Assembly: GCF_032484785.1 (NCBI RefSeq)
Contig: NZ_JAUETR010000002.1
Span: 1,302,001 to 1,366,000 of the forward strand
DNA from: Bradyrhizobium sp. SZCCHNS1050
Lineage (GTDB): Bacteria > Pseudomonadota > Alphaproteobacteria > Rhizobiales > Xanthobacteraceae
Direction: 5' to 3'
DNA: 64,000 bases
Below are positions 54,186-64,000 of the stretch, in pieces. The notes under the pieces are model-generated. The model was given only the letters and a program-made list of their open reading frames with translations. It had not been told where the DNA came from and searched no databases. A program made the position numbers and the translations under genes. Every line of letters starts with the position of its first letter. Within the stretch, counting starts at the first letter, position 1.

Positions 54186-57100
54186 TCAGACGTGGACCTG
54201 CGTCTGGGCGTGGCTGTTGTCGAGGATCATCTTGATGACGTCGTCGCCACCCGTAAGGTTGGTGCCGGTGTCCTTGAAGGTCGCCACATTGCTCCAGCCG
54301 GAGCCGGTATTGACCTGCAGCGTCAGGTCGCCGTTGTTCAGCACGCCGCTGCCATTGGCCGAGGCCAGGCTGGTGTGCCCGCCGCTGTCGACGAAGCGCA
54401 CCGCGTCGGCATGGTTGCCGGACACGCTGGACAAGAGGCCCGAGAGGTCGATGACGTCGCCGGAGGTGCCGGTCTGGAAGTCCAGGATGGTGTCGAGCCC
54501 GCCACCGGCGAGATCACCGGCGTTCCACTTGAACGTGTCGGAGCCGCCGTTGCCCGTGAGCTGGTCGGAGCCGGCGCCGCCGATGAGAACGTCAGCGCTG
54601 CCCGATCCATTGATCGTATCATTGTAGTTCGAACCGATCACGCCTTCCATATTCTTGTAGCTGTCCGTGCCGAGACCAGGAATGGACACATTCGTGGCGG
54701 TCGAGCTTTGAGTCAGCGTCAACGTAAAACCGGCCGTCGCATCCGAGAAGTCGAGCAGGTCGATCCCTGCCCCGCCATCGATGGTGTCGTTGCCGCCGCC
54801 GCCGCGGATGATGTCGTCGCCATCGCCGCCATTGATCGCGTTGGCAGCACTGCTGCCGATAAGGATGTCGTCGCCCGAGCCGCCGGTCACGCGCTCGATA
54901 TTGGCGATCGAGCTGAAGCCGGTGGCCGTGCCGGCGCCGAGATTGACCGTCACGTCCTCGCTGGTGATGTAGGTCAGGGTATCGCTGCTGCTGCTGCCGA
55001 GATCGGCGGTCACGGCCTCGATATTGCTGAGCTTGGTTCCGTTGACGTCGGTGATCACGCCGCCGGCAACCGTGACATAGATCAGATCCTGGGACGACGT
55101 CCCCTCGATGACGAACGTGTCGGTGCCAATGCCGCCGTCGACGGTGTCGACGCCGTCGTTGACGCCCCAATAGAAGGTGTCGTTGCCGGAGCCGCCGATG
55201 GTGACGTCGTTGCCGCTGCCGCCCCGGATGGAGTCGTTGCCGGCGCCGCCGTTGATGTAGTCGTTGCCGGCGCCGCCGAGCAGCGTGTCGTTGCCGCCGA
55301 GGCCGTAGATGCCGTCGTCGTCGGCACCGCCGTTGAAGTTGTTGCCGCCGCTCGACCCGATCATCACGTCGTAGCCGTTGTTGGCATTGGCCTCGAGCGG
55401 GTTGTCGACCGTGGCGGTGATCGCGTCGCCGTCGTTGGCGCTGTAGCCGGAGAGCCACGGGGCCGAACCGACCACCCACGACTTGTCCGACAGCGAGTTG
55501 ATGGTGAGGTTGAGCGCACCATTGTCGAGCGCATTGAAGGCCAGATAGGTCGATACGGACGATACCGAGTCGGTGGCCGTGACCTTGTAGACATACAGGC
55601 CCGCGTCGTTGTTGCTCGGATCTCCGGTGAACTGATTGCCGGTCCGGTGGATCCAGCTGTCGTCGCCGGTCGAGCTGTAGACGAGGCTGTAGGTGTAGGT
55701 GACCGTCCCCATTCCGCCCGAGAACAGCGTCGCCGCGTCCAGGCTGACCACGTTCGGCGAGTCGCTGTTCTTCGACAGCGCATAGCGTCCGTCGGCGCTC
55801 GTGGTGTCCACCACGGCCAGCGGCGCGGGCTCATTCGTGCCGCTGATGGTCACGTCGATGACCTGGCTGGCCGTGCCGTCGACCGACTTCACCGTCAGCG
55901 TGTCATGCTTGACGTCGCCATTGTTGAGCGCCTGCACGTTGGCAGCCGAATTGTTCAGCGTATAACCCCAGTCGCCTGTCACCGCATTGAAGGTGAAGGT
56001 GCCATACGTCCCCGCCAGCGAAGCCGGCGTCTGGAACTGGGCTTCTCCGCTATCGACGTCGGTGACCGTCAGGGTCCCGCCTGCCGTCAGCGTGCCGTCC
56101 TCCTTGACCGCACCGCTTGCCATGCCCGCGATCGACGCCGCATCGTTGACGCCGTTCACCGTGACGGTGACGGTCTGCATCGTCGTCCCGCCGTGACCGT
56201 CATCGATCTTCACCGTATAGGTCTGATCGATATGGTCGCTGGCGCGCAGCGACTGGATGTCGGCGTCATTGACGGCGAACGTCCAGTTCACCTTGTGGCC
56301 GGTATTGTCGACCGTGGCGCTGAACGAGCCGTAGTAGTTGCTGCCGGCCGGTGTCGTGTAGGTCACGGTCTGGGCATCGCCGTCCACGTCGGTGAAGGCG
56401 ATCGCGCCGGACGCCTGCTCCACTCCCGGTGTCACGACCGTGCTGGGCTGCACCGAGATGTCGTCGATGACGGCGCCGCCGCCGCTCGCGAACTTGATGG
56501 TGGTCGACGTCGAGGTCGCGGTGAACTGGTAGGTCTGCTCCGTCCAGCCAAAGTTCCAGGCGCTCGTCGTCAGAAGGGTTGTTCCATCAACGGCTGATGT
56601 CACGGCCGTACCGTAGGTCATCACGTAGAAGTCGACGGTATAGGTCACGCCGACGACGGTGCTGATGGTCTGGCTCATCGAGCTCGATGCGCCGTAGAAA
56701 TCGGCCGAGCCGCCGTCCGTGCGGCCGCCCACGACGGTGACGGCATGGGCGCCCCCGACCGTCCACGCATCCAGCGTGTAGAAGTTGCCGTTGTAGTAGC
56801 CGAACGAGCCGTTCTGGATCAGGTTGCCGCTCGGCGCCGCATAGGAGGCGTCCTCCGTGACGCTTGCCGTGGTCGTTCCCGCCCCGAAGGTCGGCGCGTG
56901 GTTCGGCGCCGTGACCGAGCCGGTCTGGCCGCTGGTCACGTTCTCGGCAAAGCCCTGGCCGTCGGTGTAGGTGACGTTGGCCGAGATCTTGTGGCCGACG
57001 TCGTTGGAGCCCAGCGTGTAGGTCGAGCCCGTCGCGCCGTTGATGACGGCGCCGTCGCGCAGCCAGTGATAGACGACGTTCGACGCGGCACCATCCGGAT

Positions 57101-60100
57101 CGCTGCCGAGATTGGCGGTCAGCGTCTGACCTTGCGTCGCCGTGCCCGACACCGTCACGCTCGCAGCGCCGTCATTGACCGGCGTGATGGTCAGCGTGAA
57201 GGCGTCCGAGACGGCATATTCGCCGTCGCTGGCGTAGACCGTGACGTTGACCGTGCCTGCGAAATTGGCCGACGGGGTGCCGCTGAAGGTGCCGGTCGTG
57301 GCGTCGAAGTGCAACCACGCCGGCAGGTTGCTGCCGTCGCTGAGGTTCGCCGACAGCGTCAGCGGGTTCGCGGTGCCATCGAAGCGGCCATCGACATCGG
57401 CAAACGTGTTCGACGGGATGGTGAAGCTGAACGGCTGATCTTCCGCCGAGCTGCGGTCGGTCAGCGCGTTCTGCAGGACCGGCGCGTCATTGTTGCCGAG
57501 GATCTGGATCGTCACCGTCTTGGCGGTGCCGTCCTCCGTGTAGACCGTGAAGCTGTCGGTCAGCGTGGTCTCGCCTTCCTTCAGCGCCTGGATTCTCGGG
57601 TCGTTGTTATAGATGCCGTAGGTCCATCTGCCATCGCTGCCGACGTCGTACCAGCCGTAGCCGTTGGCCGTGTTCGAGGACGTCGCCTGCCACACATCGT
57701 TGTGCCCGTCGACGTCGGTCGCATTGAGGTCGCCGCGGGCGATGCCGTAGAGCGGGCTGCTCTGGCTGTTCGCGATGCCGCCCTCCTCGGCGACGGTGCC
57801 GGTGGCGTCACCGCTGATCACGGCCGCGTCGTTGACGCCGGTGACCGTGATCTTGAGCGTCGCGGTGTTCGACACCGCGCCCGACGGATCCTTGTCGGTA
57901 TAGGTGAAGGTGTCCACCGCGGGCACGCCCGCCGCCAGCGCATCGGCCTTGTCGGCGACATAGGTGTAGGAGCCGTCCGAATTCAGCGTCAGATGGCCGT
58001 AGGCGCCCTCGATCGAGGTGCCGACGCCCGCCCCCTGCGTCACGCTGCCGGTGCCAGCCACGACGCCGGACACGACGAGCGAGCTGACGGGGTTGTCGAC
58101 GTCGCTGTCGGCCACCGAGCCGCCGGTCGAGCCGCGGATCACGCCGTTCGCCGCCGAGATGTTGAGGCTGCCATCCTCCAGCACCGCATGGGTGTCGGAG
58201 TTCGCCACCGGCGGGTGGTTGGCGGGGATGACCTCGACGCTGACGGTCTGGGTGGCACTCAGATTGCCGCCGCCGACATTGCCGTTGTCGTTGATGGTGA
58301 TCGTGACCGACCCCGGATGGTCGCTGTTCGGGGTGAAGACGGCAGAGGCCAGATAGGTGTTCAGATCGCTGATCTTGAACCCGCTCATCGAGAGCGTCTG
58401 TTCAGCGTTGAAGACGCCGAGCGACGGAATGGACAACGTGCCGCCGGAGATGTCGAACCTCACGGACTCGACGACATCGCCGTCCGCGTCGGAGAAGGTG
58501 ATCGCGTTCGCTCCGGTGAAGGCGAACGAGGCGCCTTCATTGGCCGTCACATGCGTCGGGGCATGGATCTCCGGCGCATCGTTCACCGGCGCCACGTTGA
58601 TCGTCAGCGTGCCGGTGTCCGTCTGTCCGGCCGCATCACGCACCGTGTAATCCACGGTATCCGCGCCATAGAAGTCGGCCTTGGGCTTGTAGACATAGGT
58701 GCCGTCGGCATTGAAATGGATCGTGCCGCCCTTGGCCGTCGTGAAGTCACCCGCCACCACGCTCAGCGTGTCGCCCGTATCCGGGTCGCGGTCGTTGTGC
58801 AGAACGCCCTGCACCGGATTGGACACGGTCAGCGTCGTGTCCTCGTTCACGCTGGCCGTGTCATCCACGGCCCTGGGAGCATCCTCGATCGGGTTGATGT
58901 TGATCGTGATCGTCTGCGTCGCGCTCAGATTGCCGCCGCCGACATTGCCGTTGTCGTTGATGGTGATCGTGACCGATCCCGTCGCGTCGTTGTCGGCTGA
59001 TGGCGTGAACACCGCCGACGCCAGATAGGTGTTCAGGTCGCTGATCTTGAACCCGCTCATCGAGAGCGTCTGGCTGGCGTTGTAGACGCCGAGAGACGGG
59101 ATCGCGAACGTGCCGCCGGAGATGTCGAACCTCACGGACTCGACGACATCGCCGTCCGCATCGGAGAAGGAGAACGCGTTCGCGCCGGTGAAGGCGAATG
59201 GCGTATCCTCGTTCGTCGTCACCTGCGCCGGCGCATGGATCTGCGGCGCGTCGTTGACCGGGGTCACCGTGACATCGATCGTCTGCAGTGCGGTGTTGAC
59301 GACGTCGGTGTGGACGTTGCCGTCCGACAACGTAGCCTGGTCGGTAACCTCCGCGACCACCGACAGCGAGAACGTGCCGTTGTAATTCGCGGGCGGCGTG
59401 ATCTGCAGCGGATGGCTGTCGAACGCGGCGATCGCGGCGGCGCTATCGATCACCCACTTGCCGGCGTCAGCGCCGGTTCCGGCATGGCCGACCGAGAAGG
59501 TCGCGCCGGCCGGATAACCTGTAATAAGCAGCCGCAGGCTTTCGGAGCCGTCGGTGTCGGTGACGGCGGCACTGATGAGCTTCAGGTTGATCGTGGTGTC
59601 CTCGGCACCCGAGGCCGGGCCGAGATCCATGAAGCCCAGCGTCAGCGCGTCCGCCTTCGGTGCGACGTCGACCGTGACATGCGCGGTCGCGGTCCCGCCA
59701 TCGCCGTCGCTGACCGTGTAATCGAAGCCGGCAACGCCCGAGAAGTTCTTGTCCGGCGTGAACACCGGATTGCCGTTGGAGAGCGAAACGGTGCCGTGCG
59801 TCGCGTTCGACACGCCGCTGACGGTCAAGGTGTTGTTGTCGACGTCGGTGTCGTTGTTGAGCAGGCTGAGCAGCGCGTTGACCGTGAGCGGGCTGTCCTC
59901 GCTCGCTTGCACCGCGTCGTCATGAGCCACCGGCGGCGTGTTGAAGACGCCGGTCAGCGTGCGCGTGCCGTCGGTGAATGCAAAGCTCTCATAGTTCGTG
60001 AACGTATCGGTCAGGCCGTTGTGGGTGACCTGCACGCCGATCAGCGTCACGCCGTCGGTGGCGAACACCTTGGTGTAGGTCGCCTCGGCGAACTTGAAGC

Positions 60101-63100
60101 CGAACTTCACGGTGTCGGTGTCAGATCCGCCGTCGGACACAACGCTGGTGTTGCCGGCAAACCGGAAGAGATCCAGCGTGTCGCTGCCGGAGCCACCGTT
60201 GAACACGATGGTCGACGGCGCGATCGCGGTGCCGCTGATATCGGTGATCGTCACCGTGTCGCTGGCAGTGCCGCCGGTGATCGTGATGCGCTCGATCTCG
60301 TCGGCGCGGATGGTCGCTCCGTTCGGACCGTCATAGCGCACCAGAATGTCGGTGGCGTTGCTGGCGGAGGGATCGTTCAGCGTCGGATTGATCTCGGTGC
60401 CGGTCGAGGTCTTGCCGATGGTGAAATTGCGCGCATTTCCATCGCCCGTGATCGCGAGCACGTCGTAGTTCGGAAAGGTCGTGCCAGACTCCGAGCCGCC
60501 GTCGATGACGTCGCTGCCGTCGCCCACCGTGTAGAGGAAGGTGTCGTTGCCGGCGCCGCCGAACAGCCGGTCGCCACCTCCTCCGCCGATGATGATGTCG
60601 TTGCCGGCGCCGCCATACAGGACATCGCCGCCCACGCCGTTGCCGCCGACCAGAATGTCGTCGCCATTTGAGCCGTGGGCCTCGGTCACGCCGCCGAGCT
60701 TGTCGGTGCCGACCACCTTGTCGGTCACCGCGGCGCGGTCGGTCACGCTGTGAGCCCCGACCGTCTCGCCGAGGACCGTCGCCGAGGTATCGCCGAGATT
60801 GACGAACACCGGCGAGTTCGGCGCGTCATAGCGTGTCGTCGTCACCGTGCCGGCAGCATCGACCCGGACGGTGAAATTGTTGGTGAAGACGTCATGGTCG
60901 CGATCCTCGACCGCGAAGGCGAAATTGATGTCGAGATACTGGTCGGCCGCGCTCGAGGTCCCGATCGGCGCGGGGTGATCGAGCGGCTGCAGCAAGGTGA
61001 AGTTGTAGGAGCCGGTGCCGGCCTCGGACAGCGTCACCGTGAAGACCGCGGCATCAGCCGCGTTGCCGGTCACCAGACCATTCTGGCCGATGTAGCTGCC
61101 ACCGCTCATGCGATAGGCGGTCAGCGTGGTGTGATCGGCCGACATGACGTAGGTCAGACCGAAGCCGAGCGAGGTCAGCCCGGAGAGCTGGTGGTTGGCC
61201 GCATCGTAGGCGCGCACTGGCGACGCGCCGAGGAACGTCACCGACGGACCGGAGCTGTCGCCATCGGCCCCATAGGTGATGCGCAGATCGACCGCGCCGG
61301 TCGAGACGCTGCCGGCTGCCTCCGAGATCGCGACGGTGTCGACGTCCTGCGACTGCGGGCTGTCATCGTTGACGGTGATGATGATCTGATCGTGCAGCGC
61401 AACGGAATCGCCGTCGGAATCGGTGGCGGTCACCGCCGTCGACAGATCGAGCGTCAGCGTGTTGTCATGGCCGGTGCCCACGTGGTCCAGCGCGCCCTTC
61501 AGACGGAACGAATACTGGCCGGTGTTGGCATCGACCTGGAATTCGAAGATCGTGACGCTGCCAGCCTTGGCGATCAGCGTGTTGTCGACCCCGATGCTGT
61601 AGGTCAGCGCCACGCCGCCCGACGTCAGCGACAGCAGCTCGGGCGCGAGGTTGGTCTTCTCGACCGTATAGGTGCCGGGCCTGTCGGCGCCGAACGACAC
61701 CAGCGAGCTCAGATTGCCGGTGAAGTAGGAATCGTTGCCGTTGCCGTCGCCGTTGAGGTCGCCGCCATGGTTGCCGGTCGCGGTCACTACCGTTCCGTTC
61801 GGCAGCTCGCTCTCGTAGACCGCCGCTCTCAACACCGTCGCGGTCGCGACGGGGGTGTCGTCGTCGATCGTCACGGCGAATGACGAGCTGGCGCTGTCGC
61901 CATCCGCATCGGTGGCGGTGAAGCCGAAGGTCAGCTTGACGTCGTTCTCGTTCTGGCCGGCCGGATGATCGACGTGCTTCAGCAGCGTGAAGCTGTAGCT
62001 GCCTGCACCGGAATCATCGAGCGAGACCTTGAACACCTGGCTGGCCACCGACGGCGGGTTGCCGTTGGTCGGATTGCTGCCGGTGTAGCCATAGACCGTA
62101 TTACCGACGACCCAGAGCTTGACCTGGACGCCCTCGACCGTCAGCGAGCCCGCGTCCGAAGTGGCGTTCTGGCCGTTGGTGATGCCGCTGAACGCGACCG
62201 CGCGGTTCACGCTGCCGCTGTTGTTGTCGTCGGCGCCCCAGGAGATCGCCAACGAGCCGTTGGCCGTGACATTGGCACCGGCGACGTCGCCGGTGGCCGC
62301 TCCGGTGTTGCCGCCGGAAAGCCCATCCTCGTCGACGGTCCCGGCATCAGCCGTGCCGATCGCGGGCCGGCCGTTGTCGTCATTGATGGTGACGGTGAAG
62401 TTGCCGCCGGAGGCGGTATCGCCATCGGCATCGGTCGCGGTGAAGCCGAGCTTCAGCGACAGTGCATTGGTCTGGCCCGAGCCGACGTGATCGACATTGT
62501 CCAGGAGCTCGAAGGTGTAGCTGCCGGAGCCGTCGTCGGACAGCGTGATGTGGAACACCTTGCGGTCGTTCGTCGTGAGCTGGCCGCCATTGTCGTTGGC
62601 GACGCCCCAGATCTCGGTGTCCGACACGCGGATGAACTGCACCGCCGTGCCGTTCGACGTCAGCGTCGGGCTGCCTGCGCCGGTGGTCTTGACCACGTCG
62701 CCGGTATGGATCGCGCTATCGAACGCGACGCTGCGATTGGCCGCGCCCGAATTGTTGTCGTCCGCGCCCCAATTGATGTTGAGCGCGACATTGGACGCGG
62801 TCTGGGTCTGGAACACCTCCGCCCCGGCGGATCCGGTGGTGTTCTCGGTCACCGTCGCTGCGGTCGGCGAACCGAGCACCGGCACGTCGTCCTTGACCGA
62901 GACGGTGAAGCTGTTGCTGGACGTGTCGCCGTCGCCATCGGTCGCCGTGAAGCTGAAGGACAGCTTGACGATGTTCTCGCCGCTGCCGGCGGGATGATCG
63001 AGGGTGCCGAGCAGCTTGAAGCTGTAGGAGCCGTCGTTCTGGTCGCTCAGCGACACTTCGAACACGCGGGTGCCGTGGGCGAGATCGCTGCCGGTGTAGC

Positions 63101-64000
63101 CGACCAGCACGCCATTCTCGAAGCTGTACTTCACCGTCTGGCCGTCCGACGTCAGCGCCAGGTTGCGGCCTGCGCTGTCCTCGGCGTCGACATTCGCGCC
63201 TGCGCTCGTGTAGCGGAAGCTGACCGAGCGGTCGCCGAGCCCGCCGCCCGAGGTCTTGTTGCTGTCGTCGGAGCCCCAGCTGATGTTGAGGTCGCCGCTG
63301 ACCGCGGTCGGCTCCTTGGAGACATCGGTGCCGCCCGGCAGATCGTCCTCGTCAACGGTCCTGGCATCGCCGGCCGCCGCCACCGGCGCGGTGTCGAGCA
63401 CCGTGACCTTGAAGCTGCTGGTGACGCTGTCGCCGTCGGAATCGGTGGCCTTGAAGCCGAACGTCAGCGGCAGGCTGTCATCGTTCTGGCCGGACGCCGG
63501 GTGGTCGATGTTGTCGTACAGCGTGAACTTGTAGCTTCCATCGCCGCTGTCGGACAACTGGATCGTGAAGACGGTGCGGTGATCCGCGGTGACCGCCGTC
63601 AGCAAGGTGCCGTCGCCGGAGATCGTGTAGCTGATCGCCGAGCCGTCGGAGGTCAGGCCCGCGGCGCCGGCGGCGGTCGTGAAGGCCACCGCGCGGTTGT
63701 GCCCGACACCCGTATTGTTGTCGTCGGCGCCCCAGGAGATGTCGAGGCTGCCGGTCTGGACCGTCGAGTTCGATGCATCCGGATGGCTGGTGTCGTAGCC
63801 GTCGGTCGGCAGGCTGGCCTCGCTGACGGTCTCGTCCTCGGGGCAGCCGACGGTCGGGACGTCGTCCGTCACCGCCACCGTGAAGCTGCTCGCGGCGCTG
63901 TCGCCGTCGGAATCGGTGGCCTTGAAGCCGAAGCTCAGCGCCAGGCTGTCGGTGCCCGACTTGCCATGATCGAGGTTGTCGAGCAGCGTGAACTTGTAGC
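54186..64000 (-). CDS. Giant RTX/VCBS-type adhesin secreted by type I system; N-terminus outside window
   Basis: The frame is open from the window edge to the stop at 54186, giving at least 3270 residues; the start is beyond 64000. N to C: about seven T1SS-143/DUF5801-like repeats of roughly 150 residues ('LDISWGADDNN', 'GSYKFTLYDNIDHPASGQ', 'TFGFKATDSDGDSVTSSF') from the edge to about 60850; an RTX block ('GGAGNDIIIGGGGGDRLFGG') at 60500-60700; cadherin-like and VCBS repeats from 60000 to 57200; a lectin-like domain ('NLIQNGSFGYYNGNFYTLDA') at 56440-56830; more VCBS repeats; then three RTX blocks from 55350 to 54480; and a type I secretion C-terminus ('DTILDFQTGTSGDVIDLSGL'). It likely promotes attachment or biofilm with Ca2+-dependent folding. 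No type I exporter genes are in the window. Confidence 0.93.
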   Translation of the reverse strand, partial: YKFTLLDNLDHGKSGTDSLALSFGFKATDSDGDSAASSFTVAVTDDVPTVGCPEDETVSEASLPTDGYDTSHPDASNSTVQTGSLDISWGADDNNTGVGHNRAVAFTTAAGAAGLTSDGSAISYTISGDGTLLTAVTADHRTVFTIQLSDSGDGSYKFTLYDNIDHPASGQNDDSLPLTFGFKATDSDGDSVTSSFKVTVLDTAPVAAAGDARTVDEDDLPGGTDVSKEPTAVSGDLNISWGSDDSNKTSGGGLGDRSVSFRYTSAGANVDAEDSAGRNLALTSDGQTVKYSFENGVLVGYTGSDLAHGTRVFEVSLSDQNDGSYSFKLLGTLDHPAGSGENIVKLSFSFTATDGDGDTSSNSFTVSVKDDVPVLGSPTAATVTENTTGSAGAEVFQTQTASNVALNINWGADDNNSGAANRSVAFDSAIHTGDVVKTTGAGSPTLTSNGTAVQFIRVSDTEIWGVANDNGGQLTTNDRKVFHITLSDDGSGSYTFELLDNVDHVGSGQTNALSLKLGFTATDADGDTASGGNFTVTINDDNGRPAIGTADAGTVDEDGLSGGNTGAATGDVAGANVTANGSLAISWGADDNNSGSVNRAVAFSGITNGQNATSDAGSLTVEGVQVKLWVVGNTVYGYTGSNPTNGNPPSVASQVFKVSLDDSGAGSYSFTLLKHVDHPAGQNENDVKLTFGFTATDADGDSASSSFAVTIDDDTPVATATVLRAAVYESELPNGTVVTATGNHGGDLNGDGNGNDSYFTGNLSSLVSFGADRPGTYTVEKTNLAPELLSLTSGGVALTYSIGVDNTLIAKAGSVTIFEFQVDANTGQYSFRLKGALDHVGTGHDNTLTLDLSTAVTATDSDGDSVALHDQIIITVNDDSPQSQDVDTVAISEAAGSVSTGAVDLRITYGADGDSSGPSVTFLGASPVRAYDAANHQLSGLTSLGFGLTYVMSADHTTLTAYRMSGGSYIGQNGLVTGNAADAAVFTVTLSEAGTGSYNFTLLQPLDHPAPIGTSSAADQYLDINFAFAVEDRDHDVFTNNFTVRVDAAGTVTTTRYDAPNSPVFVNLGDTSATVLGETVGAHSVTDRAAVTDKVVGTDKLGGVTEAHGSNGDDILVGGNGVGGDVLYGGAGNDIIIGGGGGDRLFGGAGNDTFLYTVGDGSDVIDGGSESGTTFPNYDVLAITGDGNARNFTIGKTSTGTEINPTLNDPSASNATDILVRYDGPNGATIRADEIERITITGGTASDTVTITDISGTAIAPSTIVFNGGSGSDTLDLFRFAGNTSVVSDGGSDTDTVKFGFKFAEATYTKVFATDGVTLIGVQVTHNGLTDTFTNYESFAFTDGTRTLTGVFNTPPVAHDDAVQASEDSPLTVNALLSLLNNDTDVDNNTLTVSGVSNATHGTVSLSNGNPVFTPDKNFSGVAGFDYTVSDGDGGTATAHVTVDVAPKADALTLGFMDLGPASGAEDTTINLKLISAAVTDTDGSESLRLLITGYPAGATFSVGHAGTGADAGKWVIDSAAAIAAFDSHPLQITPPANYNGTFSLSVVAEVTDQATLSDGNVHTDVVNTALQTIDVTVTPVNDAPQIHAPAQVTTNEDTPFAFTGANAFSFSDADGDVVESVRFDISGGTFAIPSLGVYNASQTLSMSGFKISDLNTYLASAVFTPSADNDATGSVTITINDNGNVGGGNLSATQTITININPIEDAPRAVDDTASVNEDTTLTVSNPVQGVLHNDRDPDTGDTLSVVAGDFTTAKGGTIHFNADGTYVYKPKADFYGADTVDYTVRDAAGQTDTGTLTINVAPVNDAPEIHAPTHVTANEGASFAFTGANAITFSDADGDVVESVRFDISGGTLSIPSLGVFNAEQTLSMSGFKISDLNTYLASAVFTPNSDHPGSVTITINDNGNVGGGNLSATQTVSVEVIPANHPPVANSDTHAVLEDGSLNISAANGVIRGSTGGSVADSDVDNPVSSLVVSGVVAGTGSVTQGAGVGTSIEGAYGHLTLNSDGSYTYVADKADALAAGVPAVDTFTYTDKDPSGAVSNTATLKITVTGVNDAAVISGDATGTVAEEGGIANSQSSPLYGIARGDLNATDVDGHNDVWQATSSNTANGYGWYDVGSDGRWTYGIYNNDPRIQALKEGETTLTDSFTVYTEDGTAKTVTIQILGNNDAPVLQNALTDRSSAEDQPFSFTIPSNTFADVDGRFDGTANPLTLSANLSDGSNLPAWLHFDATTGTFSGTPSANFAGTVNVTVYASDGEYAVSDAFTLTITPVNDGAASVTVSGTATQGQTLTANLGSDPDGAASNVVYHWLRDGAVINGATGSTYTLGSNDVGHKISANVTYTDGQGFAENVTSGQTGSVTAPNHAPTFGAGTTTASVTEDASYAAPSGNLIQNGSFGYYNGNFYTLDAWTVGGAHAVTVVGGRTDGGSADFYGASSSMSQTISTVVGVTYTVDFYVMTYGTAVTSAVDGTTLLTTSAWNFGWTEQTYQFTATSTSTTIKFASGGGAVIDDISVQPSTVVTPGVEQASGAIAFTDVDGDAQTVTYTTPAGSNYYGSFSATVDNTGHKVNWTFAVNDADIQSLRASDHIDQTYTVKIDDGHGGTTMQTVTVTVNGVNDAASIAGMASGAVKEDGTLTAGGTLTVTDVDSGEAQFQTPASLAGTYGTFTFNAVTGDWGYTLNNSAANVQALNNGDVKHDTLTVKSVDGTASQVIDVTISGTNEPAPLAVVDTTSADGRYALSKNSDSPNVVSLDAATLFSGGMGTVTYTYSLVYSSTGDDSWIHRTGNQFTGDPSNNDAGLYVYKVTATDSVSSVSTYLAFNALDNGALNLTINSLSDKSWVVGSAPWLSGYSANDGDAITATVDNPLEANANNGYDVMIGSSGGNNFNGGADDDGIYGLGGNDTLLGGAGNDYINGGAGNDSIRGGSGNDVTIGGSGNDTFYWGVNDGVDTVDGGIGTDTFVIEGTSSQDLIYVTVAGGVITDVNGTKLSNIEAVTADLGSSSSDTLTYITSEDVTVNLGAGTATGFSSIANIERVTGGSGDDILIGSSAANAINGGDGDDIIRGGGGNDTIDGGAGIDLLDFSDATAGFTLTLTQSSTATNVSIPGLGTDSYKNMEGVIGSNYNDTINGSGSADVLIGGAGSDQLTGNGGSDTFKWNAGDLAGGGLDTILDFQTGTSGDVIDLSGLLSSVSGNHADAVRFVDSGGHTSLASANGSGVLNNGDLTLQVNTGSGWSNVATFKDTGTNLTGGDDVIKMILDNSHAQTQVHV

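Noticed and set aside
54480..55350. Regular short repeats that might suggest a CRISPR array or satellite
   Set aside because: The periodicity is 27 bp in frame and codes for RTX nonapeptides; there are no unique spacers.
54192..56597. 801-codon open frame on the plus strand
   Set aside because: It is an antisense shadow of the repeat-rich adhesin: its sequence is Val/Ala/Arg-rich without motifs, and similar long antisense frames occur all along that gene.

Overview
The window looks like a chromosomal stretch of a Bradyrhizobium or a very close relative (Nitrobacteraceae, Alphaproteobacteria). The reasons are a high-GC genome, a tiny 14-codon gene with a 16-nt extended Shine-Dalgarno that matches rreB of Bradyrhizobiaceae, several families of inverted intergenic repeats of the type common in this genus, and a gene content dominated by ABC uptake systems and acid, amine and acyl-CoA catabolism. 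All functional calls come from reading the sequence and from family knowledge; no database search was run.

Layout. 1-5 kb: an acyl-CoA dehydrogenase and its partner phosphotransferase (cut by the window edge), a divergent TetR regulator with a visible operator, and a CaiB-type CoA transferase. 5-9 kb: a Ser-rich protein, then a divergent module made of an NrtR-like regulator, an SPFH/band-7 protein and an NAD-kinase-like protein, with a palindrome between them. 9-11.3 kb: a GH13 enzyme and a CsaA-like tRNA-binding protein. 11.3-15.9 kb: a poorly coding patch holding two tandem AraC regulators whose 3' halves are almost identical, plus decayed flanks. 15.9-26.1 kb: a peptide-type ABC transporter operon, an N-carbamoyl-D-amino acid hydrolase, an aldehyde dehydrogenase and a 3-hydroxyisobutyrate-dehydrogenase-like enzyme, with a divergent LysR regulator and a 21-bp perfect palindrome. 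26.2-28.3 kb: two unknown genes and an internally deleted IS3-family element.

28.5-43 kb is a second catabolic block: an FAD oxidase, an Lrp/AsnC regulator, a second complete ABC importer in one apparent operon with a HAD type II protein, a class III aminotransferase and a double GNAT acetyltransferase; on the other strand a second HAD and a second FAD oxidase; then a GhrA-like 2-hydroxyacid dehydrogenase and a second double GNAT. The gene set suggests import and oxidation/transamination of an amine or amino acid that I cannot name.

43-47.2 kb is a decayed island end. It holds a frameshifted DeoR remnant, weakly coding DNA, and a tyrosine integrase broken by an IS256-family insertion (8-bp target duplication), a deletion and a stop codon, next to tRNA-Gly(TCC). 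47.4-54 kb: rreB and its terminator, a TMEM175-like membrane protein, a secreted BA14K-like protein, two convergent acyltransferase-SGNH proteins and a small secreted protein. 54.2 kb to the window end is one giant RTX/VCBS adhesin gene, secreted by type I, whose start lies outside the window.
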